A stretch of 64,000 nucleotides of DNA from Chloranthus sessilifolius (Eukaryota > Streptophyta > Magnoliopsida > Chloranthales > Chloranthaceae): assembly GCA_021018995.1 (NCBI GenBank), contig CM037590.1:41666287-41730286 (forward strand), read 5' to 3'. The stretch's first letter is position 1. Every line of letters begins with the position of its first letter. A program made the position numbers and the translations under genes. Shown in pieces: positions 1 to 12,127 of this stretch. Below the pieces are notes generated by a model that was given only the letters and a program-made list of their open reading frames with translations, did not search any database and was not told where the DNA came from.

Positions 1-1345
1 TCAAGCAATTGAAAGAAATGAACAGTACCCTCTTTGGTAAGTGGTTAGCGTTTGTATTATATATGGAGACGAACTTTGGGCTATTATTGTTTAGGATAAG
101 TACTTAACCTCCTCTGCTTGGATTGATTCTCACTCCCAGGAGATTCATGGCTTCAGATGGTCAAATGGTATCAAGTTTTGTCATGACGCCTTCCTCCTGT
201 GCTCTCCAATCCTGTAGGAATGGGCACTCAGTGTTGTTTTGGCAAGATGTTTGGATTGGCACTCAGCCCTTGGCTCAGTTACATCCTACTCTTTTCCACC
301 TATCCTTGGACGCGGCTTTCTATTGCTGATTTCGTAGTTTTACATAACTCCCATGCTGGCTGGCTGTGAATGTCGTTCTCGATAATGATGAGGTGGGTCT
401 CAATATTGATGAGATTGCCTCCGTGGGATCCCTTTGTCAGTATAGTATGTACGAACATTTTGTCCAATACCAATACAAATCGTCTTATACTTATCAGTTT
501 TGAAGCTGGCCGATACGTACCTGAAAACCAAGATTTTGCTTCTTGGTGTAGTGCTTCTACTTTTTTCTCAGCTGCCATGAGGTCATCTCAAGATCTTGGA
601 TTGATATTTGGAAAATTTCCAGGCATCTGAATATTATTACTTTTTCTGGTGTATCGGTTGGGGGCGTAGTAAGACGGGGACCTACTCAATAAGGGGTATG
701 CACTTCCCGCTGGGTTGCATTATGTGTTTCCGCTCCCTGGAAACTTTGGACCATCTGCTTATTCTGTGTGATTATGCTGCTGCAGATTGGTCTAATGTGC
801 TCATGATGTTTGGTGTCTTTTTTGCTTCTTGGAGACGTGTTGGAATCTCTTGGCTGCATGAATTCCAGGCCCTTGACGTCGTCATGGTCGCTGCCTGTGG
901 ATGCTTAGTATTGCAGCGATGTTGTCTTCTGTGGTTAGAAAGAAACATTGGGATCTTCAACGGACGGTGTTGGTCCATTGTTCTCACTGTTCATTCTGTC
1001 TGTGATCTTGTGATTAACTGGGCCCTTGTGACACCTCTCTTTGAGGACTCGGCGCACTCTTCTATTCTAAGGAACTGGATGGTTCTCCCTGACCCGGGCT
1101 GACTTTGGTGCCTAGACTGTGGACTGTTGCTGTGCTGTTTTTCTTGTTTTCATTTCGATGTTTCTCTTATTTTCTTTTCTTGGTTTTCCGTTGTGTTTTT
1201 TTGTCTTTTTTATTTTTTTGTTGTTGTTCTTTTTTATTTTTGCTGCAGAGTTGGTGGCTAGCTAGTGTCTCGTTTACTGGCGTTCTGTGCTCTGTATACT
1301 TTTGTGGCAATAAATACCTTTTCATTCAAAAAAATATAAAATATT
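1..1345 (+). pseudogene. 3' end of a decayed plant L1-type LINE (zf-RVT region)
   Basis: Broken reading frames give pieces of the C-terminal part of a plant non-LTR retrotransposon ORF2. Around 215-300 there is a 'GHSVLFWQDVWIG' stretch, the usual start of the region after the reverse transcriptase. At 608-1102 there is a zf-RVT-like zinc-binding domain with CxxC (CIMC), 'DHLLILCDY' and a 'WLERNIGIFNG' stretch. Stops and frameshifts separate the pieces, so it is a relic. The 3' end has an AATAAA at about 1308 and a short A-rich tail near 1327-1345, as expected for target-primed insertion. The 5' part lies outside the window. Family knowledge supplies the domain names; the exact clade is not determined. 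Confidence 0.75.
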
Positions 1346-2925
1346 AATATTAATAAATATCAGGGAGGGTGCTGCTGCAAAAATTTAAACCACAGCCGCA
1401 ATGGTCAATGATCTTGCTGTCACTGTCCTGAGTGGATCCATCTTCTAAATCACATTGATAATTTCTTTTTCTGATGGTCTCTGAAGTTGACTTATGCTAA
1501 AATGCAACAATGCAGGTATTTTCTTGACGTTATTTATTAGGTCCATGCAACGGGTGCAGATGCATGATAAGTTTGAGAAGATGATTTAATTTTGCCTGCT
1601 TTAGCACCGCTCTTCATTGTATGTATAATCTCTCTCTCTCTCTCTCTCTCTCTCCTGTAATTTGTTCAATTCTAACTTTTCTTTGCTCGGATGCATTAAT
1701 CCATATTCCATTATATGTTGTAAAATGGTCTATTTATAATAATAGTTGATGGCAATGTTCACATGTCTGTATGTTTTTTTAAGAGGTGAAATAGCTGATA
1801 TAGCTGACCTTGAAAACAGCCAAGTGCATTCAAGTGTTAGGTTTTAAGTCATGCTCTGTCAAACAAGAAGACCGGCCCAATTTCAAGTAGATAGATGTAC
1901 CCTGTAGAATTGATAGGCCGCAAGCCTTTGGTGTATTCCTAATGATGCTTTAGTTATTAGTAACAAAGGGCCTTCTTACCCAGAAATAAATAAATTTGGA
2001 TATTTTGCATGATCTTTACCAATCTGTTGGAATTGGCATGATCGCTGTTGGAATATTGGAATTGGCAGGATAACTGTTCTAACAGTCAATTAAAAATAGC
2101 AACCACCACAAATGATTGGAGTACCCCCTCTTAATCTATCAACGGTACCTATATTTACAGCCAGAGATTCTTTCTTCTCAACTCGGGTTTCACTTGCTAA
2201 ACCGATTGATTGATTTGAATGAGATAGTTGTTTTTTGTCTGAAACTTTCACTTAATGGATTGAGATCATAGTCTTAATATTAGCTAAACTTTGATTACAT
2301 GTGTCATGCATCCTGAAAAGTGATCCAAGAACCACATTGATATATGCTCATGATCATGTTCAATTTTCGGGCTGTATGCTGCAAGGAATCAACATCAGAC
2401 CGTCTGATGGTAGACCCATGATCTGAAGATCTAGTGTGGAAGATTCCGATGAAAAACCTTCTCCATCTTCTCATACAAACCAGTTAACAATTTTAGGACA
2501 TGCAAGCCAAGTCAAGAAAGAATTTCAAGTTTTAAGTAGATGTGCGGCACATCATGTGCCTATCTCAAAAACCTCTCACGTTCGTGCCCCCTCTTTTCTC
2601 TTGCTCAGGTGCATAGAATGCTCACATGCATTGCACTTGTATTCTACTAGTTTTTTTTTTTTTTTGAAAGGGTATTCTACTAGTTACAATTAAATGAGAC
2701 CCATAATATCGCTCGGAAAATTCTCATTAAAAAAAAAAAAAAAATGAATAATTATAACTCCCAGAATATTTAGGTCAATAAAAATTAGATATTGTTGTTT
2801 TTCGTCTTTGCAAATTTTTTTATAATAAAGGAATGAATGAATTAGTAGCAAATTTTGAAAGTTGGAAACAGCATTCAGTCCCCAAAGCGTTGTTGCATCA
2901 ATTTAGGAAGCTTAACCCCCCTTCA
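1346..2925. other. Gene-free interval with a (TC)n microsatellite
   Basis: No coding region is supported here. It holds a (TC)13 run at 1629-1654. Around 2290-2450 lie short motifs ('CAGACCGTCTGATGG', 'GATCTGAAGATC') of the palindromic MITE family found elsewhere in the window. There are also T and A homopolymers near 2650 and 2730. Confidence 0.5.
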
Positions 2926-3140
2926 AAACACGTAGGCTTATCTTATCATGTTTTTCAAATGTTGTTTCTTAAAAAAGTTTTTATCATATATTGAAAATGG
3001 TGTTTTATAAGAAGCAACATTAGACAACTTTTCAACACCACCATTTCCATATAGAGGTGATCATGCCCATGGGTGAAATGAACTTTTCTCCCCACATTTC
3101 TCCCCCTTAAAAAGTATTTTTTGAAAAAAAATTGCCAAAT
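2926..3140. mobile_element. MITE-like copy, family of 60323-60545
   Basis: The segment carries 'TTGAAAATGGTGTTTTATAAG..AGCAACAT' and a TTGCCAAA-type end, matching the MITE at 60323-60545 and, in reverse, 63630-63826. The copy is degraded and its ends are not resolved. Confidence 0.45.
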
Positions 3141-3184
3141 AAAGCTCGAGACAACTATGGGTATTAAATTTCCAAACGCAACTA

Positions 3185-3300
3185 ACCTCGAGGGTTAGGC
3201 GATTGGCTAGGTAACTGCTCTCAAGAGCAGGAGACCTGAGTTCGAATCCCTTCCCCCCTTGAGGCCACCCTATGGATTTATATCTCATGTTGACCCAGAA
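3185..3300 (+). mobile_element. tRNA-derived SINE-like fragment interrupted by the copia element
   Basis: A tRNA-like stretch has an A-box-like 'TTGGCTAGGTAAC', a stem-like 'CTGCTCTCAAGAGCAG' and a B-box 'GAGTTCGAATCCC'. It has no complete cloverleaf, so it is more likely the head of a SINE than a tRNA gene. The copia element at 3331 inserted about 75 bp downstream of the B-box. Confidence 0.35.
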
Positions 3301-3330
3301 TGTGCTAATTTAGGGTTGGCATGTGCCCCT

Positions 3331-3770
3331 TGTTAGATATTTTAGATCTAGGCCAGAATCGTTTGATCAACATATTAAATAGAATAATTAATTAGTAAGA
3401 TAAATCTTACTTACCTGATCGGATGGTCGTGAAGACGTGCTTGATCGGTAGATCCTCGGTACAAGATCACGACCCTTAGAACAAACCACCTCTCTTTCTT
3501 TCTATCTCTATTGATGAGAATAACATTGAGAGTGAATAAAGAGGGGGACGTTGTTCTCCTTAAATAGACCTTGATTAGTCTCCTAGCCCATCAAGGAGAC
3601 TAAATTTAGAGGATGTGTCACAATATAAGAGGGATTACCGCAACCCTATAAATTAGGAATTCCACCAGATTGCGTGGTGATTCCCATTGTACCACGTTTA
3701 GAAAGTCTCACCAATTTAAGTTTTAATAAATAAGTAAAGAGGCTAGTGTGTGGGTCATAAATACCCAACA
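3331..3770 (-). repeat. Copia 3' LTR (left copy)
   Basis: 440 bp, TGTTAG...CCAACA, about 98% identical to 10255-10693. It is downstream of pol in the element's minus orientation. Confidence 0.97.
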
Positions 3771-3782
3771 ATCTCCCACTTG
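3771..3782 (-). promoter_or_regulatory. Copia polypurine tract
   Basis: On the minus strand AAGTGGGAGAT abuts the 3' LTR. This is the usual purine-rich primer for plus-strand DNA synthesis in plant copia elements. Confidence 0.75.
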
Positions 3783-4439
3783 ATCCACACACTGGCAAAA
3801 TATTGTTTTAATAAATTCATGAATTGGTCCTTTTGAAAAGCGAATGGCCATCCTTAGAATTTTATAAAATCATTGACTTTCAAGGAATTTGGTACAAAAC
3901 ATCATCCCCTCAAGTTCAAGAAAACAACTATAATAATGGATCATGAATGTCTATAATGTACCATACTTTACAATTGACAATAAGGCAGTTTCATGGTCAC
4001 AAAAATTATTGTTGTTTAATGAATCCAAGAGTATTACTTGTGGTTTTGCGACACCAGTATATGCACACTTTAATGCAATCACTTGTGTGTATACCTGCAT
4101 TCGTCCTGCTTCATACCCTAAGGTATGTTATCCTGATATCTTACGACATACGCCACGTGAAAATCATCACCCATCTATCAGGATAAAGGCTATACAACCG
4201 TGGTGCCTAATCACGATAGCCCAAGCATTCTTATTTGAGCACTTATGCTCCCAGGCCAACATTGCATATGCTAATAATGATAATTATGATAAATATTGAG
4301 TAGAAAGAAAAACATGCATCAAATGATAATCAAAGATATAAAGAGTGTCGACAATAGAATAAATATTGTAGAAGAAACTCCCACTCAATTAATGTACTCG
4401 AGTGTTTCTAACACTCCTATTAGGATCACGTGCGCTAAA

Positions 4440-6590
4440 AAATCTTTTGGTTGAAGCCCCTTTGTGAGTGGGTCAACAATCATTTCCTCAGAAGGCAAAT
4501 GAGGGATCTTAATGAGTCCTTCACGAACCTTTTCCAGCACCATCATATACTTGACCTCGATGTGTCGATTGCTCTTGGTTCGTTTCCCGCTCTCGATGAA
4601 AGCTTTTTAACCAAATGGCATGCTTGGTGGCCTCATAGCATCCAATGAACTCGGCGAACATAGTTGAATCTGACGTTATGGTCCGTTTGGAGCTTCTCCA
4701 GGTGACAACACCATGAGCGAGTTTGAAGATGAAACCCGAAGTGGATTTGCGAGATCGATCACAACCTGCATAACTGGAATCGCTATAGCCAACGACTTCA
4801 AGTTCATTTGATCTTCGGTATACGAGCATGTGGTCTTTGGTTCCTTGCAAATATCGCAATACCTTCTTGACGGCATCCAATGAGTAAAACCCGGATTTAG
4901 TTGAAACCTCCCGAGCATCCCAACGACAAAACTGATGTCAGGTCGCATGCAGGTCATAGTATACATGAGGCTTCCTACTGCAGATGCATATATAGTTGGA
5001 TCTACTCGCTGTCTTTCCATATCATTTTTTGGGCATTGATCTTCGCTTAAGAGATCACCCTTAACAATTGGAGCACTGGAAGGATTGCAGTTCTCCATTT
5101 TGAAGCGTTTGAGGACCTTGTCGATATAAGCTCTCTGAGATAATCCTAAGAGCCCAGCTCCCCGTTGTCTGTGAATTTTAATTCCCAGAATGTATTGTGC
5201 ATTTCCCATATCCTTCATGTCGAAATAATTGGATAGGAAATGTTTTGTTTCGTGTAGAAGATGAATGTCATTACATGCGAGGAGAATATCATCAACATAT
5301 AGCACTAGAATGATGAAATGACCTTTTGTCTTCTTAATATATATGCACCTATCCATGGCATTTTCTTGAAAACCGTATTCCGTAACAACTTGATCAAACT
5401 TCAAGTACCACTGTCTTGAAGCTTGCTTCAACCCATAAATGGACTTCTTCAGCTTGCACACATAATCCTCTTGACCATGTATCTCAAAACCCTCAAGTTG
5501 AGACATATAGATCTCTTCTTCTAAATGACCGTTGAGGAATGCCGTCTTTACATCCATCTGATGTAACTCTAAGTCATAGTGTGCAACGATCGCTAGGATT
5601 ATTCGAAGAGAGTCCTTGGATGAAACAGGAGAGTATGTTTCATTGTAATCAATTCTCGGTCTCTGAGTGAACCCTTTGGCTACTAATCTGGCTTTAAATT
5701 TATCAACATTTCCTTCAAAGTCCCTTTTAACTTTGTAAACCCATCTGCATTTGATTGCCTTGCATCCTTTTGGAAGGATCACAAGGTCCCAGACATCATT
5801 CATTTTCATAGACTGCAACTCTTCTCTCATGGTGTCCTCCCAGTGTAGAGACTGATCGCTTTTCATGGCTTGAGAGAAAGAGGAAGGATTATCGGTGTCC
5901 AGATCAACATCATCATTTTCTTGCAGATAGACTTCATAATCATTGGATATCGCAGATCTACGTTCTCGATTGGATCTCCTTAGAGCAGTTGGTTGCCCTT
6001 CAATGAGAGGAGGGGGAGGTGGAGCACTAGAAGTTTCAACATTGGGAAAATCATTGTGTATTATAGATCTCTCAGGGTAAATGACGGGATTAGGGATAGG
6101 AACATGTATAGTTGTTCCTATGGGAACAGGAGGCGTAACATGATTATCTTCTTCAAAGACAATTTTCTTCTGTTTTTGACTCCCACTGATGAAACTATCT
6201 TCAAGAAACTTAGCATTGTAGGTCTCTACGATCTCCAACGGTCGAGATGGGCAATAGAACCTATATGATCTGGGTAACCAATGAAGTAACATGTGACTGT
6301 GGATCAAGCTTCTTCAGGTTTGGATCATAGAGTCTTGCTTCTGCCAAACACCCCCACACATGCAAATGTTTAAGACTTGGTCTACGGCCGGTCCAAAGTT
6401 TGTAAGGTGTTTCTGGAGCAGCTTTACATGGCACTCGGTTAAGAATATAAACTGCGGTTTTGAGAGCTTCTCCCCAAAAACTTTCAGGAAGATTCGAGTT
6501 GAACATCATGTTGCGAACAGCCTCCTGATAGGTGCGATTTCTTCTCTCAGAGACACCATTCTGTTGGGGGGTACCAGGCGAAGTGTACTA
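4440..6590 (-). pseudogene. Copia pol C-terminal half: integrase end, reverse transcriptase, RNase H (broken)
   Basis: The segment from 6587 to about 6305 continues the integrase ('ERRNRT', '[16 protein letters not shown]'). Two one-base lesions between about 6300 and 6262 force the reading through three frames. The longest stretch (about 6290-4880) holds the copia reverse transcriptase: 'WVYKVKRDFEGNVDKFKARLVAKGF', 'MDVKTAFLNG', 'SIYGLKQASRQWY' and the catalytic 'YVDD' near 5290-5305. A further frameshift at about 4880 moves into RNase H ('GYSDSSYAGC', 'KSTSGF'). Near 4600 the reading jumps from 'WLKSF' to the 'RHIEVKY' segment, so roughly 30 codons are missing, including the region with the conserved CDNSA aspartate. 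A 'DPLTKGL' end follows near 4465. RNase H is therefore inactive as encoded. Confidence 0.92.
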
Positions 6591-8055
6591 AGGAACAATC
6601 CCATGTTCCCTTAAGAATTGAGCAAAGTTTCCGTGATTAACACCATCAGAATCCATCTTCCCATAATATTCTCCACCACGATCCGATCTAATGGCTTTAA
6701 TTTTCTTATCAGTTTGTTTCTCAGCTTCCGTTTTAAAGATCTTGAACATGTCAAGTGCCTCAGACTTCTGATGAATCAAGTAGACATAGGCATAACGGAA
6801 AGAATCATCTATAAAACTGATGAAATAACATTGTCCACCTCGTGAAGGTGTGGGAAAAGGTCCACAAATGTCTGTGTGGATCAGTTGTAACATAACAGAG
6901 GATCTAATGGCCTCAAATTTTCGTTGTTTCGTTGACTTCCCTTTAATGCATTCAATACATGTTGTAAAATCGTTAAAATCAAGAGGATTAAGAATGCCAT
7001 CCCTGACCAGAGTTTCTAATCTTTTCTTCGATATGTGACCCAAACGTTTATGCCAAAGCATAGAGGAGTTTTCTGCCAAAAGGGGGCGCTTTGATCCGGA
7101 TGAGGTGCTAAAGACACATGCAAAAGATGTAGCAGAGATATCATCAAGAGATAAGCGAAACAATCCATCTACTAATAAACCATGTCCCATAGTAATAGTG
7201 TCCTTAGAAATAACCAAGGAGTCTCTAGCAAAAGTAAAAGAATAACCAAAAGTAACCAATCTGGAGATGGAAATGAGATTTCGTCTGAAGGACGGAATGA
7301 AATAAACATTTTCAAGTATTAAAATATGTCCAGTGTCTGAAACAAGCCGATAAGATCCAACAGCCTTGACATTGACTGCTTGCTTGTTTCCTAGGAAAAG
7401 CCTTTCATCCGGTTTTGGGCTTCTCCTGCTTACCAATCCCTGCAATGAATGAGCCACATGTACAATGGCACCAGAGTCAACCCACCAAGAATTTTCGGAA
7501 ACCTTAACTAGATTCGATTCAGAACAAACATGAGCGAAATGAATACCTTGATGTTTCTTCTTCATAATACTTTTCCATAAATAGCAATCCTTCTTAAAGT
7601 GACCTTTCTTTTTGCAGAAATGGCAGCCATCGTCGTTAGCATTCACAGCAACTTTCTTCTTGAAGTCCTTCTTGTTCCCTTTAATCGTGACGTGATTCTT
7701 CCTTTGACCATTTTTCTTATGAGCAGGATTGTAGGCAAAATGTACAGACTCAACCTTGTTGCCCCGCAATCGTTGTTCTTCTGTTACACACATTGAGATA
7801 AGCTGGTTCAAGTCCCATTTTTCCTTTTGGGCATTGTAATTTACCTTAAAGGTATCAAATTGACTCGGAAGGAATGCAACAGCTAAATGTACTATAGTTG
7901 TTTCATCAATGGGAATGCCCTGCTCCTTGAGCTTCATTGCTAACATGGACATTTTGAGAATGAACTCCCTAACAGAACCCTTTCCATCATAGCGCATGTT
8001 TACAAACTTGACAAGATAACCATATTGTAGAGATTTAGTGGACCCAACAAATTGA
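6588..8055 (-). pseudogene. Copia gag (zinc knuckle), protease and integrase core
   Basis: One long frame encodes, in order, the gag UBN2-like C-terminal part, a CCHC zinc knuckle (CHFCKKKGHFKKDC), the aspartic protease active site 'WWVDSGA' (near 7475), the GAG-pre-integrase block 'LWHKRLGHISKKRLETL', the HHCC cysteines 'CIECIKGK', and the integrase core with 'HTDICGPF', 'SFIDDSFRYAYVY' and 'RSDRGGEYYG'. It ends at an in-frame TAG (CTA on the + strand, 6588-6590). The element's integrase continues in the same frame after that codon, so it looks like a CAG-to-TAG change. The upstream end is joined to the gag N-terminus by a one-base frameshift near 8050. Confidence 0.93.
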
Positions 8056-8340
8056 TCCTCGAATGACCTCAGTCATGGAAGCGCGAATAATCATAATGGA
8101 CATACGATTTGCCTTCTCCCACTTGGCATGCAGAGCTTTTTCAAACTCTGAAGAATTATCGGTAGGAGTCGCAGGTCGGTTTTCCGATAAAACGAAGTCA
8201 TAATCTAGGTAACCAAGGGTCAAATCCAGACCCATTCGCCAAGTGGAATAGTTGGTGCTAGTGAGTTGTTGAATGCTCGCCATTTGTTGTTGTAACAGTG
8301 ATCCGTCCATAGCTGTAATGACATAGATCATTGTCAGCAC
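8035..8340 (-). pseudogene. Copia gag N-terminal fragment
   Basis: It encodes the start of copia gag ('LTSTNYSTWRMGLDLTLG', 'KWEKANRMSIMII'). The likely start is one of the Met codons at 8340-8280. The frame is lost near 8050, where the ORF runs into 'ICWVH' and a stop, while the adjoining frame continues gag. Gag coats the RNA and forms the particle. Confidence 0.85.
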
Positions 8341-10240
8341 ATGTTCATTTAGAACTTTACTTAATTTGAATTCGTACCTGGGGTCAAGGTCGAATCAATC
8401 AAAGTGTATTAACCATGTGCAGAACCATCCACTCTGAGGGACAGACATGACTCATTGTCTCAGCATCACCTTAGGGCAAAAGCTTTGACCTATTGTATGT
8501 CTCCCTAGTTCGTGTCCGTAGACACGCATAGACCTAGTCATTTGTGTTTTGGTTTGATCGAAGCTAGTCATCAGCTTAGGCCAGAAGCGTCGCTCTTCTC
8601 TCACCTAGACACGCATAACTATTCTATCCATTCCCCTTTTCTAAGTTTTCTAAGTCAGCTTTGGCCAGAAGTAGTAGCTCACGAAAGTGAATGCTGTGGC
8701 AATCTTAATGAGACAAGTGTCTCAAAATTCAAGGATAACGTAACCTCCATAGGCCGGTCACCTTTGGGCAGACTACACACCTACTTTGGCAACGTTTGCT
8801 TGAACGATTGCTTTACCGGTATTCTTAAACCCCTTTATAGGAATAACCTATCTCAAGGTATTCTATCATGTCATTGGTTCAAGGTTTCATACCCTAAAAA
8901 AGGTTCACTACTAAATTTTAGGGAAAGTAGAGTTATAAAGGGAAAGTGCACATGCATTAACTATGAACAATGACATGATAGAGTAAGAGTGTCCATACAA
9001 AATGTTCAAAAAATAGTTTAACTATGTATTTAGAACAAAAAATATTTATTAACCTTTGACTGGAATTTTCATATCCAAAACAGTGTTAAACAGTCCCATA
9101 GACTAGTCCAACGTGTAGGTCTCGTCGGGTAGATCAAAATTTATAGGTCATATGCGCGAAACAGAGTTGTAAAACTCCAGATTTCGCATTATAAACTTTG
9201 AACCCAAAAAGTGTTCAGTCTGGTTGCGGAAACTAGTTCCGAGTTTAAAACTTTTGTCTGCAGCCGATAGAAGCAATGCAATATTGTGGCTGCAGACAAA
9301 ATATAAATGGTTTGGGTTGGGTCTTGGACCCGTATTCGATAAGTTGGTGGGCCCAAGTGGGCCAAAGTAAAATGGGCCGAGTATTGGGCCGGTCCGAGGG
9401 TCATGGAACCGGGCTGTAGTGGGCCAAGTCCAAGTATAAGTACCCGGCCGAAGTGGGCCATAACTATGGGCCGGGCACCGGGTAAGGGGTAGTGGGCCAA
9501 GTCCACGGGTCATCGAATCTAGTTCAGTGGGTCTGGTCACGCGGGTCAGGTGGGCCGACAACGGACCCGACCCGACCCTATAGAACCCAATTGTTCATCT
9601 TCTTCTAAACCAAAAAGAGAGGTTTTTTTTTTTATAACGATTGCGTAACCAAATTCCATGGGACTTGGATCCGGTCGATCGACGAGATCGAGCCGACGGT
9701 CCGGTGGACGTCACGTCGTGCACCCGCATCGACCAAGCAGTGGATCCGGATCAGGCCGGACGGACCGCCGCTTCAAAGTTTTTTATTTTTTGAACTTGAG
9801 TTGCGAAGCAAGAGCCCTTAGGGATCGATCAAGATCGACACTGGTACCACCGGCCGACGGTCCGGCACCGTCTGGTCCGGCGCGCCGCCACGACGATGCC
9901 GTCCGGTGACTGATCATATGTATGACGGGCGCCGACCGTCGGTTCAAAAAAAAATTTTTTTTTTTTTTTTTTTTGTTGCAGGCAGCCCCTTGGTTTCCTT
10001 GCCAGTGGGAGATTGTTTCTCAGTAACATAGCGGGTCCGGCCCCCATATCGACCCACTGGAATCCGGCCATCCATTGGACTCTCCAAGACAAGGAAAGCG
10101 GGACACGGCATGTTAACACAGCTTGACACATCTTATCTTAAGTAGATAGGATTGATCAAGCGGCACACATATTAAAACAATATATATATATATATATATA
10201 TTTATGATCTTTGTGGATCAAACGAAATCAGGCCATCCAA
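8341..10240 (-). other. Copia untranslated leader (about 1.9 kb)
   Basis: No ORF here resembles a retroelement protein. The leader is unusually long and patchy. It holds a GC-rich stretch at 9300-9560 made of GGGCC/CCCGG-type motifs, a perfect 14-bp inverted repeat (9252-9265 and 9288-9301), a GC-rich block at 9658-9905, T-rich runs near 9625 and 9950-9975, and an (AT)n run at 10181-10201. The short ORFs in it are biased-composition shadows. Confidence 0.6.
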
Positions 10241-10252
10241 GCTCTGATACCA
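10241..10252 (-). promoter_or_regulatory. Copia primer-binding site (initiator tRNA-Met)
   Basis: On the minus strand TGGTATCAGAGC lies two bases inside the 5' LTR. This is the standard plant copia PBS complementary to the 3' end of initiator tRNA-Met, and it fixes the element's orientation. Confidence 0.95.
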
Positions 10253-10254
10253 AT

Positions 10255-10693
10255 TGTTAGATATTTTAGATCTAGGCCAGAATCGTTTGATCAATATATT
10301 AAATAGAACAATTAATTAGTAAGATAAATCTTACTTACCTGATCGGATGGTCGTGAAGACGTGCTTGATCGGCAGATCCTCGGTACAAGATCACGACCCT
10401 TAGAACAAACCACCTCTCTTTCTTTCTATCTCTATTGATGAGAATAGCATTGAGAGTGAATAAAGAGGGGACGTTGTTCTCCTTAAATAGACCTTGATTA
10501 GTCTCCTAGCCCATCAAGGAGACTAAATCTAGAGGATGTGTCACAATATAAGAGGGATTACCACAACCCTATAAATTAGGAATTCTACCAGATTGCGTGG
10601 TGATTTCCATTGTACCACGTTTAGAAAGTCTCACCAATTTAAGTTTTAATAAATAAGTAAAGAGGCTAGTGTGTGGGTCACAAATACCCAACA
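10255..10693 (-). repeat. Copia 5' LTR (right copy)
   Basis: 439 bp, the partner of 3331-3770. It is adjacent to the PBS and followed by the target duplication CCCCT. Confidence 0.97.
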
Positions 10694-10698
10694 CCCCT

Positions 10699-12127
10699 CA
10701 TATTTTGTCACAGATATCAATCATTCTGAATTCGTTTTGCCCATCTCTTAGTTCGTGATGTTCACAAGTATTTCACGTATTCCACACACCTAATGAGGTA
10801 GGTATCCTATTATTGTAGATGAGGAGTCGCTACTCAAACTGCGACAACCACTTACAATTACATTGTCAACATAGATCATGGGTCAAAATTTTGTCCGATA
10901 CTGATACGTATCGGTATTGGCCAGGATGATACGGTACATTCAATATATTGTATCATCTATTTTACATACAAAAGCTCAGACGATACATTCAATATATTAT
11001 CCGGTAAGTTACTGTTTCGATACGTATCGATTTGGAGTTCGGACGATACGTTTCGGATACCCGAGATTTTGACCCTTGACATAGATCATATATGTCAAAT
11101 GGTATTTTGAGCGAGGCTATGAATCATTTATGTTAAAGGGTACTGTGGGCGAGGCTACATAAGACATGGTGACTTGGGATTGAGCCTGGAGCTCAATAGC
11201 AAGGTGCGAGATACCAGGAGCTGGTATCAGACGCTCTATTGACACTTGGGTCAATCTCCTTCTTATCATATGGTCAAGCCTAAGGGTTAAGGCTATCAAT
11301 AGGGCTATGCTGGACCGTTAGCCCGCCTGGCCCGGCCCTAAAATTTTAGGGCTGGGGCAAAATAATGACGTAAGAGGGCAAAGGGAGGGGCCTCAAAACC
11401 AAAAGCCCGCTATCCCTCGGGGCGGATAAGGACTTAACAAGTTATGTATTAAATTTATTAATATAAGTGTATAAAGTGCATTATATTATTTACAATCAAA
11501 TCATCAAAATAGCTCTCGATGGGACCATTATAGTGACAAATTTCGTCAAAATTAGGTAAAATTTCGCGAAATTCACAGAAAAGGGGGTCAAACAAAAATT
11601 TCAGTAATTTTCTGCAAAGTTTCAAAAAATTCAATCATTTTTGGTAATTTTTTTTTAATATTTAAAATTATTTTTTTTTCATATTTTAAATATGTTAGTA
11701 ATTTAGTATATATTTTAATAATGTTTTTAAAAAATAATAAATATATATATTGTATATTTTTAATCCCCCGAAACTTTCCCGATTTTTTTTCGAAAGGTAT
11801 CGAAATTAATCCGAAATGTACCAAAAGGACTCCCCACTGAAAATTTACCGAAAACAAAATTTGTCACTATGGTTACCATTAGATTTATTAAGGAGATAGT
11901 TGTAAGAATATTTTAACAATTTAAATATTTATAAAAAGAGGTCATAGGATTTTATTTTTTCTTCATTCGCATATTTTTCTCTAGCTTTACTGAAAAAAAT
12001 AAATTTTACAAGAAATATAGACAAAATATCAATAGCCAATAAAGCCCGACCCATGCCTGCCCAACCACGTAGGACTAGGGCTGGGCATATCAAAGCTCGC
12101 CTATGTTAGGGTCAGGCTAGATTTTAG
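10699..12127. other. Gene-free repeat-derived interval
   Basis: It holds inverted GATACGTATCGG-type motifs at 10890-11060 that also occur in the loop of the foldback element. GGGCC-rich remnants of the hAT-like TAGGG family lie at 11305-11410 and 12045-12120. Between them is strongly AT-rich DNA. No gene is supported. Confidence 0.5.

Larger units (their letters stand above)
3331..10693 (-). mobile_element. Full-length but defective Ty1/copia LTR retrotransposon
   Basis: The element is bounded by two LTRs of 440 and 439 bp, each starting TGTTAG and ending CCAACA on the + strand. It is flanked by a perfect 5-bp target duplication CCCCT (3326-3330 and 10694-10698). It reads on the minus strand: PBS next to the right LTR, then gag, protease, integrase, reverse transcriptase and RNase H, and a purine-rich tract beside the left LTR. 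This domain order (integrase before RT) defines copia. The LTRs differ at 9 sites, all transitions, plus a 1-bp indel (about 2%), so the insertion is fairly recent. Gag-pol is nevertheless broken by at least four frameshifts, one nonsense codon and an RNase H deletion, so it is not autonomous. Confidence 0.97.

Noticed and set aside
3200..3256. tRNA gene
   Set aside because: It has a B-box and one stem but no acceptor-stem pairing or full cloverleaf; better read as a SINE head.
9148..10131. Several ORFs of 60-137 codons in the copia leader
   Set aside because: They come from GC-rich repetitive DNA, lack any domain, and overlap on both strands.
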